Assembly (NCBI GenBank): GCA_963723495.1
Contig: CAVRQR010000012.1
Coordinates: forward strand, 1 to 64,000
Length of the DNA: 64,000 nucleotides
From: Gp6-AA40 sp963723495
GTDB taxonomy: Bacteria > Acidobacteriota > Vicinamibacteria > Vicinamibacterales > UBA2999
Direction of reading: 5' to 3'
In this document: piece after piece, positions 38,652 through 47,760 of the stretch
How positions within the stretch are numbered: the stretch's first letter is position 1
Layout: every line of letters begins with the position of its first letter
Notes under the pieces: generated by a model
Database searches by the model: none
Seen by the model: the letters and a program-made list of their open reading frames with translations, nothing else
Told to the model about the DNA's origin: nothing
Program-made: the position numbers and the translations under genes

Positions 38652-39329
38652 GTGCACGCACTGGTGATCGCCCTCGCTGCCGTCCTGAGTCTCTCTCAAT
38701 CAATTGCCGGGCAGACCGCGCCACGCGCGAACGCGGAAGCTGTCACGCTGCCGAAGGAGATTCCGCTCTTCCCTCTGCCCAACGTCGTGTTGTTCCCCGG
38801 CGTGACGCGCCCGCTCCTGATCTTCGAGCCGCGGTACCGCGAGATGGTCGGCGACGCACTGAAGGGCGACCGAATCATCGGCACGGTGCTCCTGCAGCCG
38901 GGGTTCGAAAAGGACTACGAAGGCCGTCCGCCTATCCATGACATCGGATGCGCCGGCGAGATCGAGGAGTACGAGCAGCTTCCCGATGGGCGATACGTGA
39001 TCCTGCTGCGCGGACTGACAGCCTTTCGTGTCGTGAGCGAGGATCAGCGCAAGCCGTATCGCCTCGCGCGCGTCGATGCCGTGCCAGAGATCCTGAAAGA
39101 CGAGGACCGCGGCGCCCTCAGCGCGACGCGCGAGCGGCTCGCCCAGCTGCTTTACACTGTACTGCCACTGGGAGTCGAGCCACCGGACGCCAGCCTGGAC
39201 GACGCCGAGTTCGTCAACGTCACGGCGCAGAGCCTGCGAATGCAGGAGGCTGACCGTCAGCAACTGCTCGAGCGCAACAGCGTGCTGGCGCGAGCACGGG
39301 CGCTCGTTGACAGGCTCCAACCTAAGTAA
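38652..39329 (+). CDS. Exported protein with a LON substrate-binding (N-terminal) domain
   Basis: 225 residues, GTG start at 38652. Cleavable signal HALVIALAAVLSLSQSIAGQ, unusual for this domain. The LON N-terminal domain follows: EIPLFPLPNVVLFPGVTRPL, LIFEPRYREMVGDALKGDRI, IGTVLLQPG, GCAGEIEEYEQLPDGRYVIL, LRGLTAFRVV, then the helical part (TLQ-like LQ RMQEADRQQLLERNS). Cytoplasmic relatives (YbaA/YcaD-like stand-alone LON domains) have no known enzyme activity. The signal suggests the domain works in the periplasm here. Confidence 0.82.
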   Translation: MHALVIALAAVLSLSQSIAGQTAPRANAEAVTLPKEIPLFPLPNVVLFPGVTRPLLIFEPRYREMVGDALKGDRIIGTVLLQPGFEKDYEGRPPIHDIGCAGEIEEYEQLPDGRYVILLRGLTAFRVVSEDQRKPYRLARVDAVPEILKDEDRGALSATRERLAQLLYTVLPLGVEPPDASLDDAEFVNVTAQSLRMQEADRQQLLERNSVLARARALVDRLQPK

Positions 39330-39360
39330 CGTTCCTCGGGTTTCAGGAGGGCATGCAGAG

Positions 39361-40590
39361 ATGAAGGGATCGCTTGTGCCGGGTTGCCTGGTCGTGGCCG
39401 CGGCGTTGATCGTCCCGAGCGTGACGTCGGCGCAGGACGTCGCCATCACCAATGCGCGCGTGATCGTCGGCAACGGTCAAGTGATCGACTCCGGCACCAT
39501 CATCGTCCGCGGGGGCAAGATTGTTTCCGTCACAGCTGGTGCCGCACCCACGCAAGGGCTGCAGACGATCGACGCCAAGGGCATGAGCGCAATGCCCGGT
39601 TTCATCGACGGCCACAAGCACGTGAACAACTTCAACGCCGAGCAGATGAAGTCGATGCTCGAAGCGGGCTACACCACAGTTCTCGCGGGTGGCGGTCCAG
39701 CCGAGGCAAACATCGCGCTGCGCGATCGCATCGAGAAGGGCGAGTTCATCGGTCCGCGCGTCATCCCATCGGGCCAGGTGAATCTGCGGCAAACGCCGGC
39801 GGAAGCGCGAGCGGCGGTGCAGGCGCTGGCGGCAAAGGGCGTCAAGCACACCGGCGAGATTGGACTGACGCCGGAACCTGCTCCGCCGCAGGCGGAAATC
39901 GAAGTCCTCAAGGCGATCGTTGACGAGGCGAAAAAAGTTGGCGTGCAGGTCAACGTGCACGCGGTGAGCAGCCCGGCGATGGTCGCGGCGGTCGACGCTG
40001 GCGTGACGCGCCTCGTGCACCTTCCGAACAAGGACTTCACGACTTACGAGCAGGCCGAGAGAGTCGCGCAAACCGGCTCGATCGTCGCCGGCCTGATCGC
40101 GTTCGGCGCGCCGAACATCGACACCTTGTCAGCCGCGCCGGCGGCGGTGCAGTGGCCGAAGGACAACACCGCGCGCTTCCGCGACGGCAAGCCATGGCCA
40201 GAAGCCATTGCCGGAGCGAACCGCGATCCCAAGGGGCGCGCGACTGGCACCGAGGGGGGCTATACGATCATCAATGCCCGTCGCATCTGGGACGCCGACC
40301 CGAACCGTCAGACGATCTCGTATTCCACCGACCAGAACGGAGCGGACCTGGTGGTGCTGGAACATGAGCTGAAGTCGTACAGCATTGTGTTCTCGATGGC
40401 CGACATCCACAGGATCATCGGCCTCAACGCCGCGCGCTACGTCGGCATGGCGGATCAGATCGGCACGCTCGAACCCGGCAAGCTTGCCGACATCATCCTG
40501 CTCGACGGCAATCCCACGCTCAACATCTACGAGATGCTCAAGACGAAGGTCGTCTTGAAAGAAGGCAAGATCCTGATCGATAGGCGTTGA
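39361..40590 (+). CDS. Exported amidohydrolase
   Basis: 409 residues from the ATG at 39361, preceded by GGAGGGCATGCAGAG and followed by the signal peptide GCLVVAAALIVPSVTSAQ. Core: IIVRGGKIVSVTAGAAPTQG, MPGFIDGHKHVNNFNAEQM (HxH ligands), AGYTTVLAGGGPAEANIALR, GVQVNVHAVSSPAM, TRLVHLPNKDF, and the C-terminal strand GTLEPGKLADIILLDGNPTL. The Asp of the metal site is not obvious: the usual GSD strand before the C-terminal part reads VLEHELKSYSIV, so activity is open. Amidohydrolase superfamily, periplasmic; substrate unknown. Confidence 0.8.
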   Translation: MKGSLVPGCLVVAAALIVPSVTSAQDVAITNARVIVGNGQVIDSGTIIVRGGKIVSVTAGAAPTQGLQTIDAKGMSAMPGFIDGHKHVNNFNAEQMKSMLEAGYTTVLAGGGPAEANIALRDRIEKGEFIGPRVIPSGQVNLRQTPAEARAAVQALAAKGVKHTGEIGLTPEPAPPQAEIEVLKAIVDEAKKVGVQVNVHAVSSPAMVAAVDAGVTRLVHLPNKDFTTYEQAERVAQTGSIVAGLIAFGAPNIDTLSAAPAAVQWPKDNTARFRDGKPWPEAIAGANRDPKGRATGTEGGYTIINARRIWDADPNRQTISYSTDQNGADLVVLEHELKSYSIVFSMADIHRIIGLNAARYVGMADQIGTLEPGKLADIILLDGNPTLNIYEMLKTKVVLKEGKILIDRR

Positions 40591-40599
40591 GCGCGAAGG

Positions 40600-41802
40600 T
40601 CATCCCCTGCGAATCTTCGACGCCTCGAAGAAAACCTGAATGCGATAGACCGCGTTCGTGCGGAACTTGATCTCGCCAGTCTTCAAGTCCACTCGCTCCG
40701 GGATCTGCTGAATCGTTTTGTCGACCACGGCGTGATAGCCGCGCTCGGAGAAGAGATCGATGAGCATCGGGATGGCGAGCGGCTCGTTGAAGATCGGATC
40801 CGAGGAGTTCACGTGCGCCCGACCGGACAAGGCGTGGCGCGTGATGATCGGCATGAACTTGCTGCTCACCAGCTCCACGATCTGCCCCAGCAGCTGCGGG
40901 TGTTCGAGCTCGTAGCTGTCGAGACGCTTGACCAGCTCCTGCCGCCCGTGAACGACGATCTCCTCGGCGAGCGGCAGCACGCGCAGCCGCTGGAACGTGC
41001 GCGGATCCAGCTCCAGGGAGCTCTGATATTTGAGCTCCTTGAGAATGTTCGCCTGCACTTCCCCGATCGGTCCCTCGGCGTTGACGAAGTGGTAGTGATA
41101 GAGCTGCCGCAGCGAGGTGAGCGCGGTCCACGTCTGCTCTTTGAAGACCTGATAGCGCCGCCGCACGAGATCTTCGGACAAGTCGGTTGCGCGCAGCTCG
41201 ATCGGCGCGCCGTCGCCAGTCTCCGCGACCTTCTTGTTGTGTTCGGCGATCTCCCGTCCGCGACCGATCTGTCGCGCGATGCTGGTGCTCTCGCTGACGA
41301 ACAGTACCATCGCGTGAATCGTCGGCCGGCGGAAATGGATCGCCAGCGGCGTGTTCGCGAACTGGTCGTGCAGCTCGCCGATCTTATCGACGAGCAGCTT
41401 GAGACACTCGACCTGCACCGGCGTGCGTGGAAAGCCGTCCAGCACGACACCGTCGCGATACGTCGGTTCGAGCAGCTTCCGGAGCAGGACCGTCAGCACT
41501 TCCTTGTCGCCGACCATGACCCCTTGCGCCTTGAGCTTCTCCATCTCCGGCGTGGTCAGCAGATCGCTGATCACAATCGGCGGGCACGTGAGCCCGCGCG
41601 TCTGGTTGATGAACTCCGTCTGCGTGCCCTTGCCCGCCCCGGGCGCACCGCCCAGCAGGATGATCTCTTTCGGAAAGCGCAGGTTCTCGCGGCCGACCTC
41701 TTCCTCGAGGCTGTCCCAACTCGCTGAAAAGATGACACGTGCGTCCTTGACTTCGAGGTCGAGGATCTTCGCCGCCGCAGGATCGGTAATAGGTGAAGAC
41801 AT
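40600..41802 (-). CDS. Nucleoside monophosphate (adenylate-like) kinase with long C-terminal extension
   Basis: 400 residues from the ATG at 41802 (MSSPITDPAAAKILDLE); the upstream open frame crosses a repeat. P-loop in IILLGGAPGAGKGTQTEF at about residues 47-64, NMP-bind part DLLTTPEMEKLKAQGVMVGD, GVVLDGFPRTPVQVECLK (the adenylate kinase DGFPRxxxQ signature), LID Arg pair in TDLSEDLVRRRYQVFKEQT. After about residue 240 comes a further 150 residues (SSLELDPRTFQRLRVLPLAE, EEIVVHGRQELVKRLDSYE) not found in standard Adk of about 215 residues. It phosphorylates a nucleoside monophosphate with ATP; the extension is of unknown role. Confidence 0.8.
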   Translation of the reverse strand: MSSPITDPAAAKILDLEVKDARVIFSASWDSLEEEVGRENLRFPKEIILLGGAPGAGKGTQTEFINQTRGLTCPPIVISDLLTTPEMEKLKAQGVMVGDKEVLTVLLRKLLEPTYRDGVVLDGFPRTPVQVECLKLLVDKIGELHDQFANTPLAIHFRRPTIHAMVLFVSESTSIARQIGRGREIAEHNKKVAETGDGAPIELRATDLSEDLVRRRYQVFKEQTWTALTSLRQLYHYHFVNAEGPIGEVQANILKELKYQSSLELDPRTFQRLRVLPLAEEIVVHGRQELVKRLDSYELEHPQLLGQIVELVSSKFMPIITRHALSGRAHVNSSDPIFNEPLAIPMLIDLFSERGYHAVVDKTIQQIPERVDLKTGEIKFRTNAVYRIQVFFEASKIRRG

Positions 41803-41976
41803 GTCGCTCCAGTCGGATGTGACCGCGGCGAGCTCAGGGCGCCGCACCGCAAGAGTATCGGACGATCGGTGTCCAATAAAAGTCCTGCTTGGCACCCCTC
41901 TGGACACGATTGCCCGGAGCGGGAGCAGCGCGAACGGCGAAAAGGACTGAAGCGCAGGAAGAAAGGGACAAAGAAC

Positions 41977-42108
41977 ATTGTTGATTTGGGGATCGTTGAT
42001 TGGTGATTCGTTGTTGATTGGAGACTGTTGACTTGTTGGATAAAATCGCCAATCAACAATCAAAAATCATCAACGGAATCGATAATCAAAAATCCCTCAA
42101 ATCAGCAA
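41977..42108. repeat. Heptad inverted-repeat tract (GTTGATT/AATCAAC)
   Basis: The left half is rich in TTGATTG-like units (41977-42040), the right half in AATCAAC/AATCAAA-like units (42050-42108). It would form a long imperfect hairpin upstream of the kinase gene. Its right end codes the tail of the small gene 42086-42238. Confidence 0.75.
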
Positions 42109-42238
42109 TGCTTTGGGGCTCACGCGCGGCGACCGATCGCATCATCAGGAACAACCCTGCTGCCAGCATCGCCCGCGCACCTGCCAGGCTCACGCCGACA
42201 GACAACACCACCACGCCGGCCAGACCTATCAGTTCCAT
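42086..42238 (-). CDS. Small membrane protein, 50 residues
   Basis: ATG 42238 to TGA 42086. The peptide reads MELIGLAGVVVLSVGVSLAG, then ARAMLAAGLFLMMRSVAARE and PQSIADLRDF: two hydrophobic stretches (about 3-19 and 21-33) and a charged tail partly coded by the repeat tract. It starts 27 bases after the next small gene on the same strand. Supported only by composition and context. Confidence 0.4.
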   Translation of the reverse strand: MELIGLAGVVVLSVGVSLAGARAMLAAGLFLMMRSVAAREPQSIADLRDF

Positions 42239-42265
42239 GACGGCACCCTGGACGTCGTACGCCGA

Positions 42266-42418
42266 TCAGAGAACCGTCCGCCTGCCGCTGATGATGCTGA
42301 CGAGGAACAGCACGATCGCGATCACGAGCAGCACGTGCACGAACGTACCGATCGTGTAGGTGCCGACGATACCAAGCAACCAGGCAATGAGAAGAATGAC
42401 GGCTAGTGTCATCAACAT
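42266..42418 (-). CDS. lmo0937-family small membrane protein
   Basis: 50 residues, ATG 42418 after GAGGAGAGACATCA. The sequence MLMTLAVILLIAWLLGIVGT, YTIGTFVHVLLVIAIVLFLV, SIISGR is the typical family pattern: two helices joined by Y-T-x-G-x-F-x-H. Longer in-frame starts exist (to 42589) but add non-family residues. Often stress-related by context in other genomes; no function proven. Confidence 0.8.
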   Translation of the reverse strand: MLMTLAVILLIAWLLGIVGTYTIGTFVHVLLVIAIVLFLVSIISGRRTVL

Positions 42419-42783
42419 TGATGTCTCTCCTCTTTCAAGCGCTCCATGCGCGTCAACCGACGAACTGACGGCAGCATCGAGTGCAAGGGAACAGCCAAAT
42501 TTCGAAGAGGTGGTCGCGTCGTGCCGATGGCACTCCGCTTGCGAGACGGGAAGGGCAACCGCGCTCGCACCCATTTCTGGGAGCGACAAACGATCCCGCC
42601 GCTATCGCCGGGAGGCAGAAGTTGCCTCCCGACGCGCTTCTTTTCAGCTCAGTTCAATCGGAACACGGCTGATCCGCGTCTCCACGCATGTAAGGTAGGG
42701 ATTCGTTGTGCATGAGGTCGTGTGAAAATTGCCGTGGCGGCTGTCAGAGGTTTGCAGGTCGTGGCTGACCGGAAGCAAGAATT
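42419..42783. other. Intergenic region without recognised gene
   Basis: Open frames exist on plus (42446-42715) but show no family and no ribosome site. It presumably holds the promoter of the small membrane protein pair. Confidence 0.4.
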
Positions 42784-43209
42784 TCAGGACGCTCCGAACT
42801 CGAGGATGTCGTAGCCATTACTCCTGGTCCAGCGCACGCGTCGCACCTTGGATGACGGCTTCCGCGATTCAGGGTGCGTGTACACGAGAATTTCCGAATA
42901 GAGGCCACTCTCCCGTTCGGTGAACCGCCGGGCGATCTCATCCGCATCCTGAAGACTCTGGGCCTCAACCTGGACAACGAGCGCGTCGTACAGCGAGACG
43001 TGGGACAGGATCCGCCAGCGCCCCTGCCGTGCCGCGAACCAGCACTGGAGCGCATCGGGCGACAGGAGGGCGTCAGCGGCTGCGACTGAGCACATCGGGA
43101 TGCCGTAGTCAGCCGGCGGGGCTCGTCGAACGGCACAACTGGACCCGGACACCACGACCCAGATAATCAGTGCCGCCGCAGTGGCAGCCGGCAGCGAGGG
43201 GTGGGTCAT
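42784..43209 (-). CDS. Putative lipoprotein of unknown function
   Basis: 141 residues. N-terminus LPAATAAALIIWVVVSGSSC ends in a lipobox-like VSGSSC (Cys about residue 25), so probably a membrane-anchored periplasmic protein. The mature region (ALQCWFAARQGRWRILSHVS, LYDALVVQVEAQSLQDADEI, ARRFTERESGLYSEILVYTH) is a mixed alpha/beta domain with one further Cys. Family not recognised. The tract 43213-43245 upstream is seven-base periodic (GGCTCTC, GGGCTCT). Confidence 0.6.
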   Translation of the reverse strand: MTHPSLPAATAAALIIWVVVSGSSCAVRRAPPADYGIPMCSVAAADALLSPDALQCWFAARQGRWRILSHVSLYDALVVQVEAQSLQDADEIARRFTERESGLYSEILVYTHPESRKPSSKVRRVRWTRSNGYDILEFGAS

Positions 43210-43254
43210 GGGATGGCTCTCGGCGTCTGGGCTCTAGGCCAAGCCACAGAGTCA

Positions 43255-44079
43255 TCAGGGCGACAGCCGCTCAGTAACTTCAATGTAAGTTCCCCAGGGG
43301 TCAGTTAGAAACGCGACCCTGGTCTGGGTATTCGGGACCTGTCGCGGTGGCGCTTCGAACTTCAGCCCCTGCGCAGCGAGATGCTTCTCGAATGCGTCGA
43401 GGCTCCGCACATCGAAGCCCAGATGATCCAGCTCGCGTCCCTTCGTCGGAACGAGCTTCCCATCACCGGCTGAAAACGACACGTTGAATCGATGGAAGTA
43501 GTCGCAGTCGGTGAGGCCCGGCAGCGCGACGCGCTGGCGCTTGCCAGGTATTCCGCCAAAGACCTTCGCGTACCATGCCTGCATCGCGGGAATGTCGGCG
43601 ACAGGCGGATAGAGATGAATGTGATCCATGCTGACCGGTCCGGGCAGCGACGGATCGCCAAAGACCTCGATGCGAATCGCACTGTCGGGCGCGTAGACGT
43701 AGCCCTGATTCGGATTCGTCTCTCCCACGTCGAACTTGACGCCCGCCGCCTTCCACCGCGCGCGCACACCGGCGAGGTCCTTGTACACGAACCCGAAGTG
43801 GTTGACGATGGAACCGGCCGACGGCCCCGTCGCCTCGCCCTGGCGAAGCATGATGAAAATCCCGGGGAACTGAATCAGCGTCAGGGGTCCATTCGTCACC
43901 ATCGTTCCGCCGAGCATCGTCGTCCAGAACTCCTTCTGGGCGTCGACGTTCTTCACGACGAGGTGAATGTGTCCCAGCGCAACACCGAGGTCGTTGGGAG
44001 GCGCCAGCTGCGCGAGAGCCGGCGTGGACGAAGAGAGGGTCAGGCACCAGACGAGGGCAAGCAGTCGTCGTGTCTTCAT
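43255..44079 (-). CDS. Exported VOC-superfamily (glyoxalase/dioxygenase-fold) protein
   Basis: 274 residues, ATG 44079, with signal peptide LLALVWCLTLSSSTPALAQ. Two VOC modules: the first (LGHIHLVVKNVDAQKEFWTT to IRIEVFGDPSLPG), the second (SMDHIHLYPPVADIPAMQAW to DPWGTYIEVTERLSP). Metal-ligand positions are filled in both (H in GHIHLVV, E in IRIEVFG; H in DHIHLYP and DHLGFDV, E in TYIEVTE). VOC proteins are normally cytoplasmic; a Sec signal is uncommon. Reaction unknown. Confidence 0.82.
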   Translation of the reverse strand: MKTRRLLALVWCLTLSSSTPALAQLAPPNDLGVALGHIHLVVKNVDAQKEFWTTMLGGTMVTNGPLTLIQFPGIFIMLRQGEATGPSAGSIVNHFGFVYKDLAGVRARWKAAGVKFDVGETNPNQGYVYAPDSAIRIEVFGDPSLPGPVSMDHIHLYPPVADIPAMQAWYAKVFGGIPGKRQRVALPGLTDCDYFHRFNVSFSAGDGKLVPTKGRELDHLGFDVRSLDAFEKHLAAQGLKFEAPPRQVPNTQTRVAFLTDPWGTYIEVTERLSP

Positions 44080-44110
44080 AGTCGCCTCGTGATCGGCGAG
44101 TAGGATACGA

Positions 44111-45922
44111 CTACCAGCCGGCCTTGTTTCCCTTGTTCTGTTCATCGAGCCACGTTTTGAGCGGCGCGAAGTAATCGGCGATCGCGTTGGCATCGAGCTG
44201 GCGTTCGCCGGTCAAGGCCTCCAGCGCGTCCGGCCACGGCTTCGACACGCCCATGGCCAGCACGTTCTTCAGTCGCGTTCCCGCTTCGCCGCTCCCATAG
44301 ATCGAGCACCGATGGAGCGGCGTCGTGCAGCCGGCGACCTTCGTCAGCGCGCGATGGAACTGGAACTGCAGGACATACGAGAGGAAGTAGCGCGCGTACG
44401 GAGTGTTCGCCGGCACGTGATACTTGGCGCCGGGATCGAAGTACTCTTCGCCCCGCACTGACGGCGCACGCACACCCTGGTAGCGCTCGCGCAGTTCCCA
44501 CCACGCGGTGTTGTAACGCTCCGGAGGCACCTGTCCGCTGAACACCTGCCAACGCCACTGATCGATCACCAGGCTGAACGGCAGGAACGCGATCTTGTCG
44601 AGCGCCTGGCGCAGAAGCAGCGGAATGTCGCCGCTGGCATCCGGCGCCTTGTCGAGCAGCCCAATCTTGACGAGGTACTCCGGCGTGACCGACAGGCCAA
44701 CGGTGTCGCCGATCGCCTCGTGGAATCCGTCGTTAGCGCTGTCGCGGAAGATCATCGGCTGCGCGCGGTTGTATTCGCGCGCGTAGAAGTCGTGACCGAG
44801 CTCGTGATGGATGACGGTGAAGTCCTCCGCCGTCTGGTCGATGCACATCTTGATGCGCACGTCCTCCATGTTGTCGACGTACCACGCGCTCGCATGACAG
44901 ACCACTTCACGATCGCGCGGCTTCACGAACAGCGACCGCTCCCAGAACGTCGCGGGCAGCGGATCGAACCCGATGGACGTGAAGAAGCGCTCGCCGGTCT
45001 TGACCATTTCGACCGGCGTGACATTGCGCGCTTTCAGGATGTTGTCGAGCGAGTAGGTGCGCCCGGACCCGGCCGGCGCGACGATGTCGAAGACGTTGCT
45101 CCAGTCCTGCGCCCAGATGTTTCCGAGCAGGTGCGCCGGAATGGGCCCCTCCGCTGGAACCGCGTCGCCGTACTTCGCTCGTAACTTGGCGCGGACGTAG
45201 GTGTGCAGCGACAGATACAGCGGCCGCAGCTGATCCCAGAGCCGATCGAGCTCCTTCGCAAATTCATCGGGCGGCATGTCATACCGCGATCGCCACATCA
45301 CGCCGGTGTCGGGGAAGCCAAGCTCCTTGGCGCCCTTGTTGGACAGCTCGACGAACCTGACGTAGTCCTTCTTGTACGGCGGCGAGATGGTGTGCCAGCC
45401 TTCCCACACGTCGCGAAGACGGGCCGGGTCGCGATCCTTCGCGAGGATCTGCGTGATGGCTTCGACATCGAGGCAGTTCTCGGCGCTGCCTTCACCCGCC
45501 GGGCAATACTTGCCGCGCCCGTAGGACGCGTCCATCGACGTCACCAGCTTCGCCAGCTCCGCTGACTCCTTCGGATCCGTCGGCGAGGCCATCGTCAGCG
45601 AGTTCTTGAGCACCGTGAGCTGCCGCTGCTGCACCGGCGTCGCCGCCTCGGCGTTGAAGGTCGCCGCGCGTCGCGCGAAGTTGGTGACGGCGTTCATGTA
45701 GGCTTCGCTGGCGCGCGCCGACATCGCTTCCGTGTCAGGCGTGATGTAGGTCGCCTGCGTCCAGCCCGCCTGGTTCGCCTCGTTGCTCAGTCGAAGGATT
45801 GTGGAATCGGCGTTCTCGAGGAAGGTCGCGAGATCTGTCTCTGTTGACGTCGACTGCCCGGCGTTGCGGCAGGCGACGAACGCGGCCACGAGAAGTACAG
45901 CGATAAGCAGGCGCATCTTCAT
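44111..45922 (-). CDS. M2-family peptidyl-dipeptidase (ACE-like), lipoprotein
   Basis: 603 residues from the ATG at 45922. The N-terminal LLIAVLLVAAFVAC is a lipoprotein-type signal. The peptidase M2 fold is complete: PPYKKDYVRFVELSNKGAKE, WRSRYDMPPDEFAKELDRL, PIPAHLLGNIWAQDWSNVFD, FTVIHHELGHDFYAREYNRA (HExxH zinc site), then DGFHEAIGDTVGLS (third ligand Glu), and LPFSLVIDQWRWQVFSGQVP. Family enzymes remove C-terminal dipeptides. The start overlaps the MscS stop as ATGA, so the pair is an operon. A single 1160-residue frame joining both is produced by an indel in MscS and is not real. Confidence 0.9.
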   Translation of the reverse strand: MKMRLLIAVLLVAAFVACRNAGQSTSTETDLATFLENADSTILRLSNEANQAGWTQATYITPDTEAMSARASEAYMNAVTNFARRAATFNAEAATPVQQRQLTVLKNSLTMASPTDPKESAELAKLVTSMDASYGRGKYCPAGEGSAENCLDVEAITQILAKDRDPARLRDVWEGWHTISPPYKKDYVRFVELSNKGAKELGFPDTGVMWRSRYDMPPDEFAKELDRLWDQLRPLYLSLHTYVRAKLRAKYGDAVPAEGPIPAHLLGNIWAQDWSNVFDIVAPAGSGRTYSLDNILKARNVTPVEMVKTGERFFTSIGFDPLPATFWERSLFVKPRDREVVCHASAWYVDNMEDVRIKMCIDQTAEDFTVIHHELGHDFYAREYNRAQPMIFRDSANDGFHEAIGDTVGLSVTPEYLVKIGLLDKAPDASGDIPLLLRQALDKIAFLPFSLVIDQWRWQVFSGQVPPERYNTAWWELRERYQGVRAPSVRGEEYFDPGAKYHVPANTPYARYFLSYVLQFQFHRALTKVAGCTTPLHRCSIYGSGEAGTRLKNVLAMGVSKPWPDALEALTGERQLDANAIADYFAPLKTWLDEQNKGNKAGW

Positions 45923-47593
45923 ATCTCTGCCTTCTGATAAGGCTTCACGGCCTCGGATTCCGATGGGTGGTCGGGACGGCGCGCCGGTGCCGCGTACCAC
46001 TCTCCCTTGGGCACCAGCTTCGGCTGCGGCGGGTCGGCTTCGTACAGACGGCGTCATGATCTGCACGCCGTATTCATTGAAGACATCGAGGATGTTGCGA
46101 TGGAGTGCGGTGTAGAGCGCAAGCATCACATCGGGTGAGTCACAGTAGACGTTGATCTCGTAGGTCACGGCAAAGTCGCCAAGCGCCTTCTGCAGCACGA
46201 ACGGCGGCGGGTCGCGCCGCAGTCCTGGTGTCCGGGCGGCCGACTCCAGCAACATCGCCTCGACCTGCCGCCACGGCGTTTCATACCCGATTCCAACGGT
46301 CGTGTGGAGGATGAGACCTCGCTCCCGTGATATCGAACTGTAGTTGACAATCTCCTCTCCGAGAATCGCCGAGTTGGGCACGACCACTTCCTCGTTCTTC
46401 GGCGTACGGAGGTGCGTCACGAGCAATCGCATGCGCACGACTTCCCCGACGTGACTACCGATCTTGACCCGGTCACCCAGCTTGAAGGCGCGACGGTAGG
46501 TCATGCTGTAGCCGGCGATGATGTTCCCGATGAGTGACGAAGACCCGAGCGAGAAGATGATGCCGATGAATACGGTGACGCCCTTGAACGCGTCGGACTG
46601 CGAGCCGGGAATATACGGATAGGCGACGATGATCATCAGCGCAATGACGAACAACCTGGCGAGCCGATAGGTCGGCCAGGCCCATTCGGCATCGAACTCC
46701 GGCAGCGTGACCGTCCCGCCGGCAATGGCCTGGAAGAACAGCCGCATCATCTTCAGCAGGTAGCGCGTCAGCAGGATCAAGACCACCAGGAACGCAAGGT
46801 TGGGTACCTGGCGAATCAAGCCGAGTCCGAGTGTCTCCAGCGGGTCGATCAGGAGAGCGATCAGGCTGTTCCCGATCCCGCGCGTCCATGGGAACAAGCC
46901 GAGAACGTAACGCAGGTACACGACGATCATCGCGATCACCGCAAACACCCACACCAGGTTCAGGGCACCGGCCAATAGTTTCCAGAGCTGCGCCGCCTTG
47001 ACGATCTGGAACGCCTGGATCTGCACGTCGCGGACGCGCTGCTGGTAGCGCCGTTCAAGGCCCCCCTGCAAGCGACCCACGACGCGGCGTCCGACGTACG
47101 CGGCCACGAGCAGCAGCAGCGTGGCGCCGACCCCGGAGAGCGCGTGCCGCCATAACAGCCCGGGCGCTCTCGCTTGACGATAGGATTCGAGCGTGGCGCG
47201 GATACGGCCCAGAAACACCTGCGCCAACGTGGCGCGGTCCACCTGTTCGACGATGGCGTCCTCTTCGAGAACGGCCATCACGCGCTGTCCGCCGGCGACA
47301 ATCAAAAGAATCCCTTGCTGCTCGTCGATCGTCAGCGACGTTACGCTGACGTTGCGATCGGAGGCGAGTGCCCGAATGCGATTCTCGATCTCCCGCGCGC
47401 GCTGCTCCGCCGGATACGCCGTGATGCCGCGCACGAGGAACAACTGTTCGCCGTCGATGACAACCGGGGCTCGTTGAACATCCGACAGGGCAGCCGCATT
47501 CGTGCCGGTTGCAGCACCCTGGGCGAATGACGGAGCGTCTGCGAAGACGAGCGCCGCGACGACTATCAAGAAGACGACTGAAACGCGTGACAT
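45919..47593 (-). CDS. MscS-family mechanosensitive ion channel, one frame break
   Basis: About 557 residues. Signal peptide VVFLIVVAALVFADAPSFAQ, a periplasmic domain to about 150 with an IRALASDRNVSVTSLTIDEQ stretch, several membrane helices, the pore/beta region GVTVFIGIIFSLGSSSLIGN, IIAGYSMTYRRAFKLGDRVK, EVVVPNSAILGEEIVNYSSI and C-terminal alpha/beta domain ending ILDVFNEYGVQIMTPS. An indel near 46048 hides the natural end (YEADPPQPKLVPKGEWYAAP, stop 45919). Opens on membrane tension to release solutes. Upstream of the M2 peptidase. Confidence 0.9.
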
Positions 47594-47760
47594 GGGTCCT
47601 CACTCCGGACGTTGCAAGTCCGGCCTTATCGTCGTTCGTTGTCCTTAAGTCGTGGACGCGTGAAGCAGTGTACGTCGCTCACGCGCCGGCTGCAGTCACA
47701 GAGTGCAGACGGCGCGTGGCGGGTTTGGCGGGGATAGCGTGCGACTTGCGGGCGCAGGTT

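Noticed and set aside
41977..42108. Possible CRISPR array
   Set aside because: Repeats are short, imperfect heptamers without spacers; no cas gene in the window.
44111..47593. One 1160-residue MscS-M2 peptidase fusion
   Set aside because: The open frame is continuous only because an indel near 46048 skips the MscS stop; restoring it gives YEADPPQPKLVPKGEWYAAP, a normal MscS end, and an ATGA overlap.
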